Positions 1 to 8,700 of a stretch of 64,000 nucleotides of DNA are shown in pieces. Both the position numbers and the translations under genes were made by a program. Under the pieces are notes generated by a model. That model searched no databases, had not been told where the DNA came from, and was given only the letters and a program-made list of their open reading frames with translations. Position 1 is the first letter of the stretch; each line of letters starts with the position of its first letter. This stretch comes from Exobasidium rhododendri. Its lineage: Eukaryota > Basidiomycota > Exobasidiomycetes > Exobasidiales > Exobasidiaceae. Where the stretch lies: positions 1-64,000 of the forward strand of contig CP110630.1 in NCBI GenBank assembly GCA_026210745.1, read 5' to 3'.

Positions 1-259
1 CCTAACCCTAACCCTAACCCTAACCTAACCCTAACCCTAACCCTAACCCTAACCTAACCCTAACCCTAACCCTAACCCTAACCCTAACCCTAACCCTAAC
101 CCTAACCCTAACCCTAACCCTAACCCTAACCCTAACCCTAACCCTAACCCTAACCCTAACCCTAACCCTAACCTAACCCTAACCCTAACCCTAACCCTAA
201 CCCTAACTAACCCTAACCCTAACCCTAACCTAACCCTAACCCTAACCCTAACCCTAACC
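1..259. repeat. Telomere, CCCTAA repeats
   Basis: About 260 bp of tandem CCCTAA, the C-rich strand of a TTAGGG telomere, so the chromosome end is at the left. A few units are short (CCTAA near 21, 52, 171 and 229; CTAA near 205). The array stops abruptly at a GC-rich junction at about 260. The orientation fits a true terminus rather than an interstitial tract. Confidence 0.97.
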
Positions 260-678
260 TGCCGCCCGACCCGCCTCCGAAATTTCCCTTTTTCCTTTTT
301 TTTGCTCTTTTTTCCTTACTTCATATCTTGCTTCTGACGCGCTTTCTGGATGTATTGGGCCCCCCTGAACACTGCATTCACTCTTCTGTACTTAGCAAAA
401 TTTCACCTTTTTCACCAGCATCGGCCATCTTTTTTTCCTGCTTCCTAACCGGCTTCTGTTCACCTTGCACACACTCTGACATGCACACAGACCACCCTGA
501 ATCATTCACTTATCCACAAATAATAACGGCAACACCACTTTACACCCCCCTTGGACGCCCAGAATCATGCCTCGGAATACACACGCAACCCACCTGGAAT
601 GCCCTCCATCATGCTTAGTTATCCTCTCTCATGCCTTTCCATGCGTTGGGGTCTTGGAAATACAACAAAATCACACAA
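260..678. other. Telomere-adjacent spacer, no gene seen
   Basis: Pyrimidine-rich sequence (runs of T and CT) directly inside the telomere. Short open frames exist but none has a recognisable domain, a codon pattern like the real genes here, or splice logic. I see no gene in it. Confidence 0.6.
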
Positions 679-1700
679 ATACATCGATCTTTATTCCCTG
701 TCCTCTTGCGGTGTTTTATGATGATTTGTGGGATAAATGTTGCGCATTCTTGTTCAATCTGCCTGATTCTCTAGTATGCCGTGTGAATGGCCTCAAAAAC
801 ATGCCCTGCCAAGTTGCAATAGATTCCAATCATGGAAAGAGAGACATTGCTCAGATGGCCGTCTGAAAAGGCACTGTTCTTGGATGATACAGTCATATAA
901 TGCTGTGTTGCGCTTTACTTGGCCTTGAATATAGTCAGACATGCATACACTGTACTCTCATGCCTTTTGAACATGGAAAATACAACAAGAATGCGCTGGA
1001 ATGGCCATTGGTGCTGGTTGACGCTTGTGGGGATGAACGGGAATGATCTGCGCACAGAAGTGTCTGATCTGTCTGATCTTGTAGTATGATATGTGAACTG
1101 GCCCAAAAACATGCCACGCCAAGTCTGAAAAGATTCAAATCACAGAAATTGACACTTCACTATGTGGGGTCTATACCATCACGTCTGTATGGGTCAAGTA
1201 TGACAATATGGCATGATAGACCCCTCAAAGCACTTGCATATCCTTAAATAAACCCCTCTGATAGATTCACATCTTTTTTGTTTTACATTTGCATCTCACA
1301 TGAATGGTGCTCTCAGTTTGTACGCTTAAGTGCCCGTACTCGTCATTTACAGTTCACTTTGCGCACTTTTCTCTCTGATTCTTATGAGCTTCTAGTATGA
1401 CGTGCCATCTGGTTTAAAAACATGACACACCAAGTCTGAGCTCAATCGAATCACAAAAACACGTACATGCATTAGAGCAACATGTTTTGGGACACGTAAA
1501 TTGATGAAATTGGCTACTGAGTAAAGTATTTACTGTGAGGTGGGGAACACTTCAAACTTTGCAAGCACACTCCAATAGTCTCAATATACATCCTTGCAAG
1601 GTAACAAGAAGATTGGGAAAGGTTGAAAAAATACATTTTGGACTCACATAGAAAGACGTCTGACTGAGTAAAGTCCGTCAATATTGACAATTGGGGGTAG
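679..1700. repeat. Subtelomeric 311-bp module array, block 1
   Basis: Three copies of a diverged module share a core that begins TAGTATG and continues through AAAAACATG, CCAAGT and an AATCA-like end. The cores start at 772, 1082 and 1393, so the period is 310-311 bp. The block is closely matched by 7058-8700. No credible gene lies inside; the short frames here overlap the repeat on both strands. Confidence 0.75.
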
Positions 1701-1954
1701 GGTCATTGATGGGAATAAGAGAGTAGTCTATGCTCTACCCGTCTGCTTCATAAAAAAGAGGAACCCTGGGGCCTTTGGGAAATTCACCGGAACCATGGTT
1801 GCGACACGCAAAAAAGACGTTTGACGGGCTAGCGCCGTCAATTTTGACAATTGTGGGTAGGGTGGCTCATTCAGATGATAGAGTAACATATATTCTTCCT
1901 GATTAGAACATAAAAGGGACCCACCCTAATGGCGCTGAGAGGGAAACCATGTGT

Positions 1955-2105
1955 ACAAGTAAGACGCGTGTTATATTCTCTATTAAACAGGCAGCCACGT
2001 GTGAAGTAAGACGCGTGTCGATACAGGGGCGAGATTGGGATTCGGTCGATGAAACAGGCAGCCACGTGTTGAGCTTAAGACGCGTATTATATTCCCTATT
2101 TGTGT
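1955..2105. repeat. Short direct repeats around TAAGACGCGT
   Basis: TAAGACGCGT occurs three times between about 1958 and 2085, and AAACAGGCAGCCACGTGT twice (near 1985 and 2052). The arrangement looks like an imperfect tandem duplication just upstream of the tRNA-like sequence at 2122. No coding function is supported. Confidence 0.55.
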
Positions 2106-2121
2106 AGCTCAAAGTATACAA

Positions 2122-2193
2122 GTCGCTGTAGTATAGCGGCTAAATGTCTATTTGTGCTCTATTGAGCTCGGGTTCGAATCCTGATCCTAGTAT
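2122..2193 (+). other. tRNA-like sequence with A and B boxes
   Basis: An A-box match (TAGTATAGCGG, 2129-2139, fits TRGYNNARNNG) is followed 31 bp later by a B-box match (GGTTCGAATCC, 2171-2181), the spacing of a real tRNA gene. The T arm can pair (TCGGG with CCTGA). I could not build a clean acceptor stem or anticodon arm, so this is more likely a tRNA-derived element or RNA polymerase III promoter than a working tRNA. Confidence 0.45.
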
Positions 2194-2285
2194 TTTGCTG
2201 GGGTTACCGATTCGGCTCAATTTTGAGCCACGAGCAGGCTCAAGACTCCCCTTAAATAGGCAATTTGGTGACGATACTTTCATAA

Positions 2286-2362
2286 CAGGACTTAGGTTAG
2301 TGGCTGGCGTTCCATTGACTCATTTCTATTGCCTTCTGGCGCGGGTTCGATTCCCGTCCAAG
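2286..2362 (+). other. Second tRNA-like sequence
   Basis: A good B box (GGTTCGATTCC, 2344-2354) sits in a T arm with perfect GCGGG/CCCGT-type pairing. An A-box-like TAGGTTAGTGG (2293-2303) differs from consensus at one position and lies about 40 bp upstream. As with the copy at 2122, no full cloverleaf could be drawn by eye. Two such elements in tandem upstream of 2929 suggest tRNA-derived repeat DNA. Confidence 0.35.
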
Positions 2363-2575
2363 GTAGCAGGAGTGGGAATTTAGAACATACGTCGGTCACC
2401 CTAGGGAATCATAGTGTTCCGGTTGAGGAAAGCTACTGTCTAGATGTGAGAAATATCCCCTTCTTCGTCGAACCTTTAGTAAGTATCCAATTTGGCGGCT
2501 GTGTGGAGCAACGGTCTGCTCGTGTCTCTGCCTTGGGGGGTATCCTTGGCGGTTGGTACGAGTGGGTCACGCTTC

Positions 2576-2599
2576 TGAGGTCGGGTAGCTCCGACCTCA
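2576..2599. other. Hairpin, 9-bp stem
   Basis: TGAGGTCGG and CCGACCTCA are perfect inverted repeats separated by six bases. The hairpin lies in a structured stretch between the tRNA-like sequences and the dioxygenase gene at 2929. Role unknown. Confidence 0.5.
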
Positions 2600-2632
2600 A
2601 CACTCCGGTGGGCCTAGCTAGCCCAGGTGGAG

Positions 2633-2758
2633 AGACAGTAGGCCCCAGGGCCGAAGTCTTTTGGGCGGGTTGGTGGTAACAATGTGCTACGGGAGTATGC
2701 ACGAAAGACGGTGAACGTCTACCACCCAGACAGTAGGCCTTAGGGCCGAAGTCTTTTG
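2633..2758. repeat. Pair of 31-bp direct repeats
   Basis: The 31-bp sequence starting AGACAGTAGG and ending GAAGTCTTTTG occurs at 2633-2663 and 2728-2758 with only two adjacent differences (CC versus TT). The copies are 95 bp apart. Confidence 0.7.
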
Positions 2759-2768
2759 CTGCGCATAC

Positions 2769-2809
2769 CCCCAACACAGAGAGGGCCATGCGCCTTTACT
2801 GTGTTGGGG
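2769..2809. other. Hairpin, perfect 11-bp stem
   Basis: CCCCAACACAG (2769-2779) pairs with CTGTGTTGGGG (2799-2809) across a 19-base loop. It lies 120 bp upstream of the dioxygenase start, so it could be in a leader, a terminator of the upstream tRNA-like unit, or a trace of a mobile-element end. Confidence 0.55.
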
Positions 2810-2928
2810 CATGGCATTTAGTCATGTGACTTAGCTAAAGACGGAAAGGTGAAAGACATAAAGGCAACCGATTCCTCACTTTGCATCTTACCTTCCTACC
2901 ACAACCATCTCCCCCTTCTTAAGACGCA

Positions 2929-4116
2929 ATGGTGCGACACAAGAAACACCTCTTCAAACACAGTGGCAATACAGTGAACCGTAAGGTGAGAGGGTACCAG
3001 TGTGAGATCAACAAAGAGGCACACTTTAGGAAGGTAGACCTCCACCGGTTGGCCAAAAAGGGACATCCGTGGGGCCCTAAGATGTTTAGGAGCATGACTA
3101 GGGACTATCGGTTGGCACCTCTGCAGAGTACCCCTACACACAGCATTTACACTCTGGCTGGCTGCAGAGTGGTCCTGTGCAAGACAATGTCCTTTGTAGA
3201 GGAGGTGGCCAAGGCAGAGTCGCTCTCCAAGAGCCAGAGTAAGGGAGATGCTACCCTGAAAGTAGAAGAGTGGTTTCTGCACTTATCTCAGGCTAGCCCA
3301 GAAGAGAAGTCGGTTGTAGTCGTTGACCGAGACGGACTACACTTTGCAAGCATACACTGGAAGCCAAGTGACCCCAAGAACAAGTACAGCCAAGCTGTAA
3401 AGACTTGGGCAAAGGAGGTAGCTGCTATACCTGCTACTGTGGTCAAGGCAGTGGGCACCTCTCCCACAGCCTCTAGAAACAGCTCTGGAGGCTACCAAGT
3501 GAGCCACTTCAGACTCCGAGGCTTGGACGGCTGTCACGTGCCGGGAGCGCCCAATTGGGACGGACGCTTCTACCAGCACCGGTCTCAAGTTGGCCACCTA
3601 GTCTTTGGAGAGAGTGCAGAGGTGGTAAGACAACAAATAGTCTCCTACCTTGCCATCCACTTCAACAAGGTCTTCCTGAAGATGGACAACTGGCAGAAGG
3701 ACGGCTACCTGCGCCAACACCCCTTCCCAGATGACTGGACGGAGGATGAGGACACCAAGAAGCGCATAGCAGAGGCTGGAGCCTCTCTGTGGCAGCCCTA
3801 CACTGGCTATGCTCTCAAGTGGCCAGTGCAGTCTGCAGACTGCAGTCCCCATGTGGACTCTGCAGATGACAGATGCTCCTTGTGCACTGTCATGGCCTTT
3901 GGGGACTTTGAGGGAGGGGACCTGGTAATGCACCAACCGGGCATAGTCACCGCTCTAGGCAGTGGCGACATGATCACCTTCCCTCCTAGTACTATCTGGC
4001 ACTCCAACAAGCCAATCACCAAGGGCAAGAGAGGAAGTACCATCAGCTTCCTCACAGGTTCCTTGCTCAAGCTCAAGAAGGGCAAGCTACACACTACCAC
4101 CCCTTCTTCAATGTAA
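2929..4116 (+). CDS. TET/JBP-like 2-oxoglutarate/Fe(II) dioxygenase
   Basis: 395 aa, single exon. The C-terminal third has the double-stranded beta-helix signature of 2OG-Fe(II) oxygenases: an HVD iron motif (H308, D310), a GDFEGGDL turn, a GSGDMITF strand, a distal histidine in TIWHSN (H358) and a candidate 2OG-binding arginine (R368). The short HxD-to-H spacing and the GG-L pattern resemble the TET/JBP nucleic-acid base oxygenases that are expanded in basidiomycetes, often together with transposons. The basic N-terminus (about 1-60) could bind nucleic acid. The gene lies in subtelomeric repeats, converges on an unknown locus at 4362-6538 and follows structured and tRNA-like repeats. Substrate is unknown; another 2OG oxygenase subfamily is possible. 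Confidence 0.7.
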   Translation: MVRHKKHLFKHSGNTVNRKVRGYQCEINKEAHFRKVDLHRLAKKGHPWGPKMFRSMTRDYRLAPLQSTPTHSIYTLAGCRVVLCKTMSFVEEVAKAESLSKSQSKGDATLKVEEWFLHLSQASPEEKSVVVVDRDGLHFASIHWKPSDPKNKYSQAVKTWAKEVAAIPATVVKAVGTSPTASRNSSGGYQVSHFRLRGLDGCHVPGAPNWDGRFYQHRSQVGHLVFGESAEVVRQQIVSYLAIHFNKVFLKMDNWQKDGYLRQHPFPDDWTEDEDTKKRIAEAGASLWQPYTGYALKWPVQSADCSPHVDSADDRCSLCTVMAFGDFEGGDLVMHQPGIVTALGSGDMITFPPSTIWHSNKPITKGKRGSTISFLTGSLLKLKKGKLHTTTPSSM

Positions 4117-4361
4117 AGGACTTCCAATGTATCTAATCTTCTTTATACTTAGCGTAATCTAACTCTTTACGTATCCCCTTATACTTAGCGTGTTTGACTA
4201 AGTACATAGTGTATATCATAAGTATATCGTTAGTACGCGCACTAAGTATACACGTCATTAACTAGTACATGCCATTAATAATACACGTCATACTAGTACA
4301 CGTCATTCATTAAATTGTACACATAATAAACATACACGTCAGAGACAGAAATGGCGTGAGG
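4117..4361. other. AT-rich convergent spacer with four TACACGTCA repeats
   Basis: This 245-bp spacer between two converging genes is AT-rich. TACACGTCA occurs at 4249, 4282, 4297 and 4333, each containing the CRE/ATF half-site TGACGT on the other strand. They could be regulatory or simply a degenerate tandem repeat; nothing else is seen. Confidence 0.5.
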
Positions 4362-5831
4362 TCACATGAGGAACATATCTGCCAGCGCGTACTCCACAAA
4401 GAGCTTCTTACATGCCATCTCATTGTAGGACTTCTTGCACAGCCGGCATCTCAAGCGGAAAGAATTCTTCTGATGGTCTTGGTTCAGTTGTGCAGTGGAG
4501 ACGTTGCATGCCTGGCAGAGGATCAGTGCACGCCTGGGAAGGAAGAAGTCCTTCAGCGCAGTCACGCCATGCATGTCTGCTATGACCTGTGCCAAGTCAG
4601 TGTTGTGCGTAGGAGGTGGGGTAAGGGGAGGCGTGAGGGCTCTAGGCATGTCAATGACCACGTCTACTAGCTGCTGCCTTCCTGTTCCTCTGACGGGTGA
4701 GTCAATGACCACGTCCACCAGCTGCTGTCTTCCTGTTCCTCTGACGGGTGAGTCAATGACAACCTCCAGAGAGGCAGTGCGTCTTGCAGGAATGATGGAC
4801 GCTGATGCTATCCTCTCCTGCAGTTCATGCTGCTGTGTGGCGTACCTTGGAATGCGCAGGTGCGGGTTCTCCTGGATCCTTCTCCTTCTGTTGGCTAAGT
4901 CGGGACTGGGGAGAAGGCGCTGCACCATACATTCCAGAAGATAGGCACGTAGCCCTCTGCCCTGCAAGCCGTGGCGTGCCTTCTTGCACTGGAGACGCAG
5001 AGGAGCACGCCTGACTATTGTGTATGCATCATTGACCCCGTCTTCACACACTTTGCAGACCAGGTTGGAGCGTACCATGAGAAAGTAGACAGCACAGTCC
5101 TCCTCTGACCTGATCTGGTTGCGTATGTCAAACACTTCTGTTGGGGACAGTCTTGGCTCCAGGAAGCGCACAGCATGGATGTACGCACTGGGCAGACAGA
5201 GGTCTGGCTGCAGCATGAACTCTTCTGACCACCACGGCAGCTCCTTGTCCCACTTGGTAGGCTTGCCTGGGCGTCCAAAGTTGAACCCAATTGAATTACA
5301 CAAATCAATAGAAACTTGGCGGTGCAGCGCACCCGTAGTCCTGGTATGGCTGCCTACAAAGATCTTCAGCTGCTGTGCGCGTCTGAAGAGACGCCTGCTG
5401 TTGGCTAGCAGATGCTCCATGGACACCGTCTGGCACTCCAAGTGAAGATGTGCATGCTCCTCCCCTTCTGTGTATGTCTTCAGGTCAAGCAGAGGCGTAG
5501 CTTCTATCTGTGCCTTGGCTAGCTGCATTGTGGGCGCAAACACACTGGCTTCCACCCGGCACCCACCCCAGATCAAGGGGGAGGAGGCGGCTAGCTGCGC
5601 CATCTTCTTCACAATCATACTACGCCTGGCCACAAGCTTGTTGAAGTTGTACGGGGTAGCTGTGGGCGCCTTGTGCCCTCCTGCTTTCAGTAGATGAATC
5701 AAACGGGAGTAGACCTTGATCTCGATCATGGTTACATCCTCTCCCCCCTCTGGCGGCCAGCGCACTGTAAAAGAGGTACTGCCATAGTTCTCTCCCAGCG
5801 GTACTATCATGGGATACTGCTTCCTGCGCAC
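4362..5831 (-). CDS. Unknown protein with C-terminal zinc-ribbon-like CxxC pairs
   Basis: At least 489 aa, and not recognised. The end carries C439-x2-C442 and C462-x2-C465, a likely zinc-binding knuckle. A 17-residue unit (VIDSPVRGTGRQQLVDV) is repeated in tandem near residues 355-395, from a 51-bp DNA repeat at 4651-4752. The true start is unclear: position 5831 is GTG, the first in-frame ATG is near 5810, and the frame stays open upstream to about 6033, overlapping the next open frame (5948-6538). Either an intron joins the two (a GTCAGG donor and a TAG acceptor about 80 bp apart are possible) or a frameshift broke one longer gene. It faces the TET/JBP-like gene, suggesting both belong to one subtelomeric unit. 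Confidence 0.5.
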   Translation of the reverse strand: MRRKQYPMIVPLGENYGSTSFTVRWPPEGGEDVTMIEIKVYSRLIHLLKAGGHKAPTATPYNFNKLVARRSMIVKKMAQLAASSPLIWGGCRVEASVFAPTMQLAKAQIEATPLLDLKTYTEGEEHAHLHLECQTVSMEHLLANSRRLFRRAQQLKIFVGSHTRTTGALHRQVSIDLCNSIGFNFGRPGKPTKWDKELPWWSEEFMLQPDLCLPSAYIHAVRFLEPRLSPTEVFDIRNQIRSEEDCAVYFLMVRSNLVCKVCEDGVNDAYTIVRRAPLRLQCKKARHGLQGRGLRAYLLECMVQRLLPSPDLANRRRRIQENPHLRIPRYATQQHELQERIASASIIPARRTASLEVVIDSPVRGTGRQQLVDVVIDSPVRGTGRQQLVDVVIDMPRALTPPLTPPPTHNTDLAQVIADMHGVTALKDFFLPRRALILCQACNVSTAQLNQDHQKNSFRLRCRLCKKSYNEMACKKLFVEYALADMFLM

Positions 5832-5947
5832 AGGCTTGAAGGTGGGACTGGGCCGGAAGAGGACTACATCATTGGTTGGCCACGTAGTCCCAAAGTCAAA
5901 GCGGTTGGTGTGTGCCAGAGGATGATCACGCTGGCCAATGTCTTCTT

Positions 5948-6538
5948 CTACGCCTCTCTCAACTGATGCTTCATGCCGTAGCCAGTGATGCGCACAGCAT
6001 CCACCTCTGCCGCCTCCATTGCCCTGACCAGATCACTGATACTGATCTGTGCGTTGCCCATGATCAAGACGGCAGGGTAAGAATTGGGAAGGATGACGTG
6101 GCCCTGCGCCTGTATAGCATCAATAAGGGCGTCCTTCCACTCAGGCGCCACCATCAGCCGGCTGTTCACTGTAGCCACCAGGATCCAGTTGTCATACAGA
6201 GGCAGGTCCCTTGGTGCGTCCTTGTTGTACGACGCCATCTGGACTGGTGTGAAGGGACCAAAGAAGCGGATCAGCTCCTGTGGTGACACAGTGACGCTCC
6301 AGGCATCCAGATCAAGCCTGCTGCGCTCTTCTGGAAAGATGGCATCCATCAGTGCGCCCTCCTCCTCTATAGAGGCTGCCTCACTGCTCTGTATGGTACT
6401 GCTTCTGCTTCTACTCCTGCTGCTGACGTTGGGCACAAGGCGCATGTTTGTTCTTATTGGTATGGACCGCTGCCTCCTTCTCCTAGGATGCAAGCCATCA
6501 CTGTAATTACTGCCGCTATCACTATCACTGCTGCTCAT
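5948..6538 (-). CDS. Unknown protein, probable N-terminal part of the 4362-5831 locus
   Basis: 196 aa from an ATG at 6538. The first 60 residues are Ser/Arg/Asp-rich and disordered-looking (MSSSDSDSGSNYSDG, then SRSRSRSS). The rest is better ordered, with hydrophobic strands such as NWILVATVN and AVLIMGNAQISISDL. No family recognised. Its 3' end overlaps the open upstream extension of the next frame by about 85 bp, so I think the two open frames are exons, or frameshifted halves, of one gene of about 700 codons. Both frames look protein-like through the overlap, which favours a lost or shifted base or an intron over chance. Confidence 0.45.
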   Translation of the reverse strand: MSSSDSDSGSNYSDGLHPRRRRQRSIPIRTNMRLVPNVSSRSRSRSSTIQSSEAASIEEEGALMDAIFPEERSRLDLDAWSVTVSPQELIRFFGPFTPVQMASYNKDAPRDLPLYDNWILVATVNSRLMVAPEWKDALIDAIQAQGHVILPNSYPAVLIMGNAQISISDLVRAMEAAEVDAVRITGYGMKHQLREA

Positions 6539-7057
6539 TTGGAAGACGCGTACTCATTTGTGAGGGGAGTGTACGGGGGGAATCTTCCTGTATTTTTCTG
6601 AAGAAGACGTGTATAATAGAGAATCTGTCCCACGTCCTCTCTCAATACTCACTAGGCACCAGAGGAGCATAGAAGAAAGAGAGACGTCCTCTCTGTTCAG
6701 AGACAGCCGTTCTGCCTCTAAATCCAACTTTCTTGACGCGTCTTCCTCTCTGGGTTTGTATTGGTGAATACAATCATTGTTGTATGCAGTGACAGCTTTT
6801 GTATGGTAGTGTTGCGCTAGAGCTGGCGAGTGTTGGACTAACACGTCTCTGATATAGTGCCGATGCGCCAAAACAGAGAAGGTAGTTGGCCGTCGGTGGT
6901 TTATTGTAACCCTACATTAGTCTTGTTGTATGCAGTGACAGCTTTTGTATGGTAGTGTTGCGCTAAGGCTTGTGAGTGTTGGACTAACGCGTCTCTGGCC
7001 AAGTGCCAAGTGCGCCAAAGCAGAGATTGGCAAACGTCAGGCTGCTATATTGTAACC
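6539..7057. repeat. Spacer with a 146-bp tandem duplication (6778-7069)
   Basis: Two direct copies, starting at 6778 and 6924, share TGTTGTATGCAGTGACAGC and most of the following 140 bp. Open frames here begin at non-ATG codons and cross the repeat, so I do not call a gene. The region is the upstream flank of the minus-strand unknown locus and joins directly to block 2 of the 311-bp repeat. Confidence 0.6.
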
Positions 7058-8700
7058 TAATACATCAATCTGCGCTGCCTGTACTTTACTGGTGTTTCAT
7101 GGTGATTGGGGGAATGAATGTTGCGCAACCTTGTTCAATCTGCCTGATTCTCTAGTATGTTGTGTGAATGGCCTCAAAAACATGCCCTGTTAAGCTCCAA
7201 CGGATTCCAATCATGGAAATGGAGACATCACTCAGATGGCTGTTGGGAAAAGCACAGTTTTTGGCTGGTGTAATGCCCCTTTGCTGCAAGACTCTTCCTG
7301 GCATTGGCAAGCGGGGGCAGCGGGTCTGGACGGGTGGGCAACCGCTGGTCAGCTACGCTTTTATACTCCATTTCCTGTGGCGGGCTGGGACGGATGGGCA
7401 ACCGCTGGTCAGCTATGCTTTTATACTCCATTTCCTGTGGCGGGCTGGGACGGATGGGCAACCACCGGTCAGCTCCGCTCATGTGTTTTCTGGGGGGCTG
7501 GCCCAGACGGATGGGCCACCGCTGGTCAATTATGCTCATATGTTCAAGAAGCGGGGGCGGGTTGGGACGGATGGGCCACCGCTGGTCACCTATGCTCCTA
7601 TATTCCATGAGCCGGGGCTTGTGGGGACGGATGGGCCACCGCTTGTCAATTATGATCATATGTTCAATAAGCGGGGGCGGGTCTGGACGGTTGGGCAACC
7701 GCTGGTCACAACTCTTATGTATATCCTCTGGGGGCCTGGCTGAGACGGGTGGGCAACCGCTGGTCACAACTCTTATGTATATCCTCTGGGGGCCTGGCTG
7801 AGACGGGTGGGCAACCGCTGGTCAATGATGCATGAATACGCCACTTACTCGGGCACGCTGGGACAGATGGGTACCCATGGGGTAGTATGTCATGTGGAAC
7901 ACTCATCCTTACACCTCTGTCAAGTCAGTACATAGTCAGAACATTGTTAACTAATGAAAAAGCGGGACAGTACCATGTCAGACAGCTGTAGCCGGGCTGT
8001 CTATGCCAGCCAAGTGAAAGACGGACAAGATATCATCTCCTGGGCTGGCAATGGGCTGGAATATACTCATACTATGTACCGCTACTGCTTTAACATGGAA
8101 AATACAACAAGAATGCGCTGAAATGGCCATTGGTGCTGGTTAACGCTTGTGGGGATAAACCGGAATGATCTGCGCACAAGAATGTCGGAGCCTTTTGATC
8201 TTGTAGTATGATGTGTGATCCAGCTCAGAAGCAGTGCTCTCCAAGTTTGAGCTCAGTAGAATCATAAAAAATAACACTTCACTATGTGGGGTCTATACCA
8301 TCACGTCTGCATGGGTCAAGTATAACAATATTGCATCATAGACCCCTCAGAGCACTTGTATATCATTATATAAACCCCTCTGATAGATTCACATCTTTTT
8401 TGTTCTACATTTGCATCTCACATGAATGATGGTCTTGGTTTGTATGTTTGAGTGCCCGTACTTGTCATTTACAGTTCACTTTGCGCACTTTTCTCTCTGA
8501 TTCTTATGATCTTCTAGTACGACGTGTCATCTGGTCTAAAAACATGACACACCAAGTTTGAGCTCAATTGAATCACAAAAACACGTACTTGCACTAGAGA
8601 GACGTGTTTGGAGTAGCGTGAATCCACAAGATTGGCTACTGAGTAAAGTATTTACTGTGACATGCAATTGCGTGCAAACTTCACAGAGCTTGTTTGAATG
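7058..8700. repeat. Subtelomeric 311-bp module array, block 2 (interrupted)
   Basis: This is a second copy of the sequence at 679-1700, with cores at 7153, 8204 and 8515. The last two keep the 311-bp period. The first interval is 1051 bp, i.e. 311 plus about 740 bp, and that surplus holds the minisatellite at 7321-7830. Similarity also continues to about 9120 (compare 1660-1700). Confidence 0.75.
7321..7830. repeat. Minisatellite, 57-60 bp unit, about nine copies
   Basis: A core like GACGGATGGGCAACCGCTGG recurs at about 7331, 7391, 7451, 7508, 7568, 7628, 7688, 7746 and 7804, with a decayed copy near 7864. Because most units are a multiple of three, several frames stay open on both strands for up to about 190 codons. 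The predicted peptides are just the repeat translated, so no gene is called. Confidence 0.9.

Noticed and set aside
2329-2789. Open frames of about 116-118 codons on both strands over the structured region
   Set aside because: They overlap each other and the direct repeats and hairpins, and neither has a recognisable domain.
4495-5014. Plus-strand frames antisense to the unknown locus
   Set aside because: They mirror the minus-strand gene, including its 51-bp repeat, and have no independent features.
6554-6871. 105-codon minus-strand frame
   Set aside because: It starts at TTG rather than ATG and runs into the 146-bp tandem duplication, where the second copy does not keep the frame.
7168-7801. 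Long frames across the minisatellite, both strands
   Set aside because: They are the consequence of a repeat unit that is mostly a multiple of three; the peptides are just the repeat.
7321-7830. Resemblance of the repeat array to a CRISPR
   Set aside because: Units are contiguous and diverge gradually, without fixed repeats separated by unique spacers, and the genome is eukaryotic.
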